NCBI GenBank assembly: GCA_034359265.1
Contig: CP136896.1
Location: 35,454,001-35,518,000 of the forward strand
DNA from: Canna indica
Taxonomy: Eukaryota; Streptophyta; Magnoliopsida; Zingiberales; Cannaceae
DNA length: 64,000 bases
Direction: 5' to 3'
Under the pieces are notes generated by a model. The model saw only the letters and a program-made list of their open reading frames with translations. It ran no database searches and was not told the DNA's origin. Positions 52,301 through 61,700 of the stretch are shown here, in pieces (the stretch's first letter is position 1; every line of letters begins with the position of its first letter). The translations under genes and the position numbers were made by a program.

Positions 52301-55300
52301 AGTCGCTCGGGACTCAGATTACAGGGCGTTTCGAGCCGATACCCCGAAGTTCAATCAGTCTGCTTCGTTCAAGATTCTATTCGAAAAATAGTGTAATTCT
52401 GTGCATTAGTCTGTCAAAAATAACTCGATTAACAACTTCTCCCATCACAGTGAATGTTCTGGAGTCGCTCGGGACTCAGATTACAGGGCGTTTCGAGCCG
52501 ATACCCCGAAGTTCAATCAGTCTGCTTCGTTCAAGATTCTATTCGAAAAATAGTGCAATTCTGTGCATTAGTCTGTCGAGAATAACTCGATTAACAACTT
52601 CTCCCATCGCAGTGAATGTTCTGGAGTCGCTCGGTACTCAGATTACTGGGCGTTTCGAGCCGATACCCCAAAGTTCAATCAGTCGGCCTCGTTCAAAATC
52701 AATTCGAAAAATCGTGCAATTCTTTGCATTAGTCTGTCAAAAATAACTCGATTAACAACTTCTCCCATCGCAGTGAATGTTCTGGAGTCGCTCGGTACTC
52801 AGATTACTGGGCGTTTCGAGCCGATACCCCGAAGTTCAATCAGTCGGCCTCGTTCAAAATCAATTCGAAAAATCGTGCAATTCTTTGGATTAGTTTGTCA
52901 AAAATAACTCGATTAACAACTTCTCCCATCACAGTGAATGTTCTGGAGTCGCTCGGGACTCAGATTACAGGGCGTTTCGAGCCGATACCCCGAAGTTCAA
53001 TCAGTCGGCATCGTTCAAGATCTATTCGAAAAATCATGCAATTCTTTGCATTAGTCTGTCAAAAATAACTCGATTAACAACTTCTCCCATCATAGTTAAT
53101 GTTCTGGAGTCGCTCGGGACTCAGATTACAGGGCGTTTCGAGCCGATACCCCAAATTTCAATCAGTCGGCTTCGTTCAAGATTCTATTCGAAAAATCGTG
53201 CAATTCTGTGCATTAGTCTGTCAAAAATAACTCGATTAACAACTTCTCCCATCGCAGTGAAGGTTCTGGAGTCGCTCGGTACTCAGATTACTGGGCGTTT
53301 CGAGCTGATACCCCGAAGTTCAATCAGTCGGCATCGTTCAAGATCTATTCGAAAAATCATGCAATTCTTTGCATTAGTCTGTCAAAAATAACTCGATTAA
53401 CAACTTCTCCCATCACAGTGAATGTTCTGGAGTCGCTCGGGACTTAGATTACAGGGCGTTTCGAGCCGATACCCCGAAGTTCAATCAGTCTGCTTCGTTC
53501 AAGATTCTATTCGAAAAATAGTGCAATTCTGTGCATTAGTCTGTCGAGAATAACTCGATTAACAACTTCTCCCATCGCAGTGAATGTTCTGGAGTCGCTC
53601 GGTACTCAGATTACAGGGCGTTTCAAGCCGATACCCCGAAGTTCAATCAGTCGGCTTCGTTCAAAATCAATTCGAAAAATCATGCAATTATGTGCATTAG
53701 TCTGTCAAAAATAACTCGATTAACAACTTCTCCCATCGCAGTGAATGTTCTGGAGTCGCTCGGTACTCAGATTACTGGGCATTTCGAGCTGATACCCCGA
53801 AGTTCAATTAGTCGACATCGTTCAAGATCTATTCGAAAAATCATGCAATTCTTTGCATTAGTCTGTCAAAAATAACTCGATTAACAACTTGTCCCATCAC
53901 AGTGAATGTTCTGGAGTCGCTCGAGACTCAGATTACAGGGCGTTTCGAGCCGATACCCCGAAGTTCAATCAGTCTGCTTCGTTCAAGATTCTATTCGAAA
54001 AATAGTGCAATTCTGTGCATTAGTCTGTCGAGAATAACTCGATTAACAACTTCTCCCATCGCAGTGAATGTTCTGGAGTCGCTCGGTACTCAGATTACTG
54101 GGCGTTTCGAGCCGATACCCCAAAGTTCAATCAGTCGGCCTCGTTCAAAATCAATTCGAAAAATCGTGCAATTCTTTGCATTAGTCTGTCAAAAATAACT
54201 CGATTAACAACTTCTCCCATCGCAGTGAATGTTCTGGAGTCGCTCGAGACTCAGATTACAGGGCATTTCGAGCCGATACCCCGAAGTTCAATCAGTCTGC
54301 TTCGTTCAAGATTCTATTCGAAAAATAGTGCAATTCTGTGCATTAGTCTGTCGAGAATAACTCGATTAACAACTTCTCCCATCGCAGTGAATGTTCTGGA
54401 GTCGCTCGGTACTCAGATTACTGGGCGTTTCGAGCCGATACCCCAAAGTTCAATCAGTCGGCCTCGTTCAAAATCAATTCAAAAAATCGTGCAATTCTTT
54501 GCATTAGTCTGTCAAAAATAACTCGATTAACAACTTCTCCCATCGCAGTGAATGTTCTGGAGTCGCTCGGTACTCAGATTACTGGGCGTTTCGAGCCGAT
54601 ACCCCGAAGTTCAATCAGTCGGCCTCGTTCAAAATCAATTCGAAAAATCGTGCAATTCTTTGGATTAGTCTGTCAAAAATAACTCGATTAACAACTTCTC
54701 CCATCACAGTGAATGTTCTGGAGTCGCTCGGGACTCAGATTATAGGGCGTTTCGAGCCGATACACCGAAGTTCAATCAGTCGGCATCGTTCAAGATCTAT
54801 TCGAAAAATCATGCAATTCTTTGCATTAGTCTGTCAAAAATAACTCGATTAACAACTTCTCCCATCACAGTGAATGTTCTGGAGTCGCTCGGGACTCAGA
54901 TTACAGGGCGTTTCGAGCCGATACCCCGAAGTTCAATCAGTCTGCTTCGTTCAAGATTCTATTCGAAAAATAGTGTAATTCTGTGCATTAGTCTGTCAAA
55001 AATAACTCGATTAACAACTTCTCCCATCACAGTGAATGTTCTGGAGTCGCTCGGGACTCAGATTACAGGGCGTTTCGAGCCGATACCCCGAAGTTCAATC
55101 AGTCTGCTTCGTTCAAGATTCTATTCGAAAAATAGTGCAATTCTGTGCATTAGTCTGTCGAGAATAACTCGATTAACAACTTCTCCCATCGCAGTGAATG
55201 TTCTGGAGTCGCTCGGTACTCAGATTACTGGGCGTTTCGAGCCGATACCCCAAAGTTCAATCAGTCGGCCTCGTTCAAAATCAATTCGAAAAATCGTGCA

Positions 55301-55710
55301 ATTCTTTGCATTAGTCTGTCAAAAATAACTCGATTAACAACTTCTCCCATCGCAGTGAATGTTCTGGAGTCGCTCGGTACTCAGATTACTGGGCGTTTCG
55401 AGCCGATACCCCGAAGTTCAATCAGTCGGCCTCGTTCAAAATCAATTCGAAAAATCGTGCAATTCTTTGGATTAGTCTGTCAAAAATAACTTGATTAACA
55501 ACTTCTCCCATCACAGTGAATGTTCTGGAGTCGCTCAGGACTCAGATTACAGGGCGTTTCGAGCCGATACCCCGAAGTTCAATCAGTCGGCATCGTTCAA
55601 GATCTATTCGAAAAATCATGCAATTCTTTGCATTAGTCTGTCAAAAATAACTCGATTAACAACTTCTCCCATCATAGTTAATGTTCTGGAGTCGCTCGGG
55701 ACTCAGATTA
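49371..55710 (+). repeat. Satellite sub-array 3c, 14- and 16-monomer HOR
   Basis: A new private marker, caacttgtccc (ttgtccc at 49,371, 50,823, 51,630 and 53,889), starts here and is not seen to the left. It is usually followed by gctcgagactc in the same monomer. The gtgaagg marker at 51,000, 53,259 and 55,841 gives spacings of 2,259 and 2,582 bp (14 and 16 monomers). The 16-monomer unit gained a two-monomer duplication (323 bp; 53,902 and 54,225), whose second copy has gggcatttcgag. The rare gatacaccg in a ttatagg monomer recurs near 49,919, 52,178 and 54,760. Confidence 0.87.
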
Positions 55711-58700
55711 CAGGGCGTTTCGAGCCGATACCACAAATTACAATCAGTCGGCTTCGTTCAAGATTCTATTCGAAAAATCGTGCAATTCTGTGCATTAGTC
55801 TGTCAAAAATAACTCGATTAACAACTTCTCCCATCGCAGTGAAGGTTCTGGAGTCGCTCGGTACTCAGATTACTGGGCGTTTCGAGCTGATACCCCGAAG
55901 TTCAATCAGTCGGCATCGTTCAAGATCTATTCGAAAAATCATGCAATTCTTTGCATTAGTCTGTCAAAAATAACTCGATTAACAACTTCTCCCATCACAG
56001 TGAATGTTCTGGAGTCGCTCGGGACTCAGATTACAGGGCGTTTCGAGCCGATACCCCGAAGTTCAATCAGTCTGCTTCATTCAAGATTCTATTCGAAAAA
56101 TAGTGCAATTCTGTGCATTAGTCTGTCGAGAATAACTCGATTAACAACTTCTCCCATCGCAGTGAATGTTCTGGAGTCGCTCGGTACTCAGATTACAGGG
56201 CGTTTCAAGCCGATACCCCGAAGTTCAATCAGTCGGCTTCGTTCAAAATCAATTCGAAAAATCATGCAATTATGTGCATTAGTCTGTCAAAAATAACTCG
56301 ATTAACAACTTCTCCCATCGCAGTGAATGTTCTGGAGTCGCTCGGTACTCAGATTACAGGGCGTTTCGAGCCGATACCCCAAAGTTCAATCAGTCTGCTT
56401 CGTTCAAGATTCTATTCGAAAAATAGTGCAATTCTGTGCATTAGTCTGTCGAGAATAACTCGATTAACAACTTCTCCCATCGCAGTGAATGTTCTGGAGT
56501 CGCTCGGTACTCAGATTACAGGGCGTTTCAAGCCGATACCCCGAAGTTCAATCAGTCGGCTTCGTTCAAAATCAATTCGAAAAATCATGCAATTATGTGC
56601 ATTAGTCTGTCAAAAATAACTCGATTAACAACTTCTCCCATCGCAGTGAATGTTCTGGAGTCGCTCGGTACTCAGATTACTGGGCATTTCGAGCTGATAC
56701 CCCGAAGTTCAATTAGTCGACATCGTTCAAGATCTATTCGAAAAATCATGCAATTCTTTGCATTAGTCTGTCAAAAATAACTCGATTAACAACTTGTCCC
56801 ATCACAGTGAATGTTCTGGAGTCGCTCGAGACTCAGATTACAGGGTGTTTCGAGCCGATACCCCGAAGTTCAATCAGTCTGCTTCGTTCAAGATTATATT
56901 CGAAAAATAGTGCAATTCTGTGCATTAGTCTGTCGAGAATAACTCGATTAACAACTTCTCCCATCGCAGTGAATGTTCTGGAGTCGCTCGGGACTCAGAT
57001 TACAGGGCGTTTTGAGCCGATACCCCGAAGTTCAATCAGTCTGCTTCGTTCAAGATTCTATTCGAAAAATAGTGTAATTCTGTGCATTAGTCTGTCAAAA
57101 ATAACTCGATTAACAACTTCTCCCATCACAGTGAATGTTCTGGAGTCGCTCGGGACTCAGATTACAGGGCGTTTCGAGCCGATACCCCGAAGTTCAATCA
57201 GTCTGCTTCGTTCAAGATTCTATTCGAAAAATAGTGCAATTCTGTGCATTAGTCTGTCGAGAATAACTCGATTAACAACTTCTCCCATCGCAGTGAATGT
57301 TCTGGAGTCGCTCGGTACTCAGATTACTGGGCGTTTCGAGCCGATACCCCAAAGTTCAATCAGTCGGCCTCGTTCAAAATCAATTCGAAAAATCGTGCAA
57401 TTCTTTGCATTAGTCTGTCAAAAATAACTCGATTAACAACTTCTCCCATCGCAGTGAATGTTCTGGAGTCGCTCGGTACTCAGATTACTGGGCGTTTCGA
57501 GCCGATACCCCGAAGTTCAATCAGTCGGCCTCGTTCAAAATCAATTCGAAAAATCGTGCAATTCTTTGGATTAGTCTGTCAAAAATAACTCGATTAACAA
57601 CTTCTCCCATCACAGTGAATGTTCTGGAGTCGCTCGGGACTCAGATTACAGGGCGTTTCGAGCCGATACCCCGAAGTTCAATCAGTCGGCATCGTTCAAG
57701 ATCTATTCGAAAAATCATGCAATTCTTTGCATTAGTCTGTCAAAAATAACTCGATTAACAACTTCTCCCATCATAGTTAATGTTCTGGAGTCGCTCGGGA
57801 CTCAGATTACAGGGCGTTTCGAGCCGATACCACAAATTTCAATCAGTCGGCTTCGTTCAAGATTCTATTCGAAAAATCGTGCAATTCTGTGCATTAGTCT
57901 GTCAAAAATAACTCGATTAACAACTTCTCCCATCGCAGTGAAGGTTCTGGAGTCGCTCGGTACTCAGATTACTGGGCGTTTCGAGCTGATACCCCGAAGT
58001 TCAATCAGTCGGCATCGTTCAAGATCTATTCAAAAAATCATGCAATTCTTTGCATTAGTCTGTCAAAAATAACTCGATTAACAACTTCTCCCATCACAGT
58101 GAATGTTCTGGAGTCGCTCGGGACTCAGATTACAGGGCGTTTCGAGCCGATACCCCGAAGTTCAATCAGTCTGCTTCGTTCAAGATTCTATTCGAAAAAT
58201 AGTGCAATTCTGTGCATTAGTCTGTCGAGAATAACTCGATTAACAACTTCTCCCATCGCAGTGAATGTTCTGGAGTCGCTCGGTACTCAGATTACAGGGC
58301 GTTACAAGCCGATACCCCGAAGTTCAATCAGTCGGCTTCGTTCAAAATCAATTCGAAAAATCATGCAATTATGTGCATTAGTCTGTCAAAAATAACTCGA
58401 TTAACAACTTCTCCCATCGCAGTGAATGTTCTGGAGTCGCTCGGTACTCAGATTACAGGGCGTTTCGAGCCGATACCCCGAAGTTCAATCAGTCTGCTTC
58501 GTTCAAGATTCTATTCGAAAAATAGTGCAATTCTGTGCATTAGTCTGTCGAGAATAACTCGATTAACAACTTCTCCCATCGCAGTGAATGTTCTGGAGTC
58601 GCTCGGTACTCATATTACAGGGCGTTTCAAGCCGATACCCCGAAGTTCAATCAGTCGGCTTCGTTCAAAATCAATTCGAAAAATCATGCAATTATGTGCA

Positions 58701-61700
58701 TTAGTCTGTCAAAAATAACTCGATTAACAACTTCTCCCATCGCAGTGAATGTTCTGGAGTCGCTCGGTACTCAGATTACTGGGCATTTCGAGCTGATACC
58801 CCGAAGTTCAATTAGTCGACATCGTTCAAGATCTATTCGAAAAATCATGCAATTCTTTGCATTAGTCTGTCAAAAATAACTCGATTAACAACTTGTCCCA
58901 TCACAGTGAATGTTCTGGAGTCGCTCGAGACTCAGATTACAGGGCGTTTCGAGCCGATACCCCGAAGTTCAATCAGTCTGCTTCGTTCAAGATTCTATTC
59001 GAAAAATAGTGCAATTCTGTGCATTAGTCTGTCGAGAATAACTCGATTAACAACTTCTCCCATCGCAGTGAATGTTCTGGAGTCGCTCGGTACTCAGATT
59101 ACTGGGCGTTTCGAGCCGATACCCCAAAGTTCAATCAGTCGGCCTCGTTCAAAATCAATTCGAAAAATCGTGCAATTCTTTGCATTAGTCTGTCAAAAAT
59201 AACTCGATTAACAACTTCTCCCATCGCAGTGAATGTTCTGGAGTCGCTCGAGACTCAGATTACAGGGCATTTCGAGCCGATACCCCGAAGTTCAATCAGT
59301 CTGCTTCGTTCAAGATTCTATTCGAAAAATAGTGCAATTCTGTGCATTAGTCTGTCGAGAATAACTCGATTAACAACTTCTCCCATCGCAGTGAATGTTC
59401 TGGAGTCGCTCGGTACTCAGATTACTGGGCGTTTCGAGCCGATACCCCAAAGTTCAATCAGTCGGCCTCGTTCAAAATCAATTCAAAAAATCGTGCAATT
59501 CTTTGCATTAGTCTGTCAAAAATAACTCGATTAACAACTTCTCCCAGCGCAGTGAATGTTCTGGAGTCGCTCGGTACTCAGATTACTGGGCATTTCGAGC
59601 CGATACCCCAAAGTTCAATCAGTCGGCCTCGTTCAAAATCAATTCGAAAAATCATGCAATTATGTGCATTAGTCTGTCAAAAATAACTCGATTAACAACT
59701 TCTCCCATCGCAGTGAATGTTCTGGAGTCGCTCGGTACTCAGATTACTGGGCGTTTCGAGCCGATACCCCGAAGTTCAATCAGTCGGCCTCGTTCAAGAT
59801 TCTATTCGAAAAATAGTGCAATTCTGTGCATTAGTCTGTCGAGAATAACTCGATTAACAACTTCTCCCATCGCAGTGAATGTTCTGGAGTCGCTCGGTAC
59901 TCAGATTACTGGGCGTTTCGAGCCGATACCCCAAAGTTCAATCAGTCGGCCTCGTTCAAAATCAATTCGAAAAATCGTGCAATTCTTTGCATTAGTCTGT
60001 CAAAAATAACTCGATTAACAACTTCTCCCATCGCAGTGAATGTTCTGGAGTCGCTCGGTACTCAGATTACTGGGCGTTTCGAGCCGATACCCCGAAGTTC
60101 AATCAGTCGGCCTCGTTCAAAATCAATTCGAAAAATCGTGCAATTCTTTGGATTAGTCTGTCAAAAATAACTCGATTAACAACTTCTCCCATCACAGTGA
60201 ATGTTCTGGAGTCGCTCGGGACTCAGATTACAGGGCGTTTCGAGCCGATACCCCGAAGTTCAATCAGTCGGCATCGTTCAAGATCTATTCGAAAAATCAT
60301 GCAATTCTTTGCATTAGTCTGTCAAAAATAACTCGATTAACAACTTCTCCCATCATAGTTAATGTTCTGGAGTCGCTCGGGACTCAGATTACAGGGCGTT
60401 TCGAGCCGATACCACAAATTTCAATCAGTCGGCTTCGTTCAAGATTCTATTCGAAAAATCGTGCAATTCTGTGCATTAGTCTGTCAAAAATAACTCGATT
60501 AACAACTTCTCCCATCGCAGTGAAGGTTCTGGAGTCGCTCGGTACTCAGATTACTGGGCGTTTCGAGCTGATACCCCGAAGTTCAATCAGTCGGCATCGT
60601 TCAAGATCTATTCAAAAAATCATGCAATTCTTTGCATTAGTCTGTCAAAAATAACTCGATTAACAACTTCTCCCATCACAGTGAATGTTCTGGAGTCGCT
60701 CGGGACTCAGATTACAGGGCGTTTCGAGCCGATACCCCGAAGTTCAATCAGTCTGCTTCGTTCAAGATTCTATTCGAAAAATAGTGCAATTCTGTGCATT
60801 AGTCTGTCGAGAATAACTCGATTAACAACTTCTCCCATCGCAGTGAATGTTCTGGAGTCGCTCGGTACTCAGATTACAGGGCGTTTCAAGCCGATACCCC
60901 GAAGTTCAATCAGTCGGCTTCGTTCAAAATCAATTCGAAAAATCATGCAATTATGTGCATTAGTCTGTCAAAAATAACTCGATTAACAACTTCTCCCATC
61001 GCAGTGAATGTTCTGGAGTCGCTCGGTACTCAGATTACAGGGCGTTTCGAGCCGATACCCCGAAGTTCAATCAGTCTGCTTCGTTCAAGATTCTATTCGA
61101 AAAATAGTGCAATTCTGTGCATTAGTCTGTCGAGAATAACTCGATTAACAACTTCTCCCATCGCAGTGAATGTTCTGGAGTCGCTCGGTACTCATATTAC
61201 AGGGCGTTTCAAGCCGATACCCCGAAGTTCAATCAGTCGGCTTCGTTCAAAATCAATTCGAAAAATCATGCAATTATGTGCATTAGTCTGTCAAAAATAA
61301 CTCGATTAACAACTTCTCCCATCGCAGTGAATGTTCTGGAGTCGCTCGGTACTCAGATTACTGGGCATTTCGAGCTGATACCCCGAAGTTCAATTAGTCG
61401 ACATCGTTCAAGATCTATTCGAAAAATCATGCAATTCTTTGCATTAGTCTGTCAAAAATAACTCGATTAACAACTTGTCCCATCACAGTGAATGTTCTGG
61501 AGTCGCTCGAGACTCAGATTACAGGGCGTTTCGAGCCGATACCCCGAAGTTCAATCAGTCTGCTTCGTTCAAGATTCTATTCGAAAAATAGTGCAATTCT
61601 GTGCATTAGTCTGTCGAGAATAACTCGATTAACAACTTCTCCCATCGCAGTGAATGTTCTGGAGTCGCTCGGTACTCAGATTACTGGGCGTTTCGAGCCG

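Noticed and set aside
56807..57427. A 206-codon open frame, repeated at 62,456-63,076, and many 61- to 160-codon frames across the window
   Set aside because: They are repeats of the satellite monomer. Frames stay open only over 162-bp monomers and close at the next 161-bp monomer. Many start with GTG, not a normal start in a eukaryote. Copies differ by monomer shuffling, and no flanking gene signals are seen.
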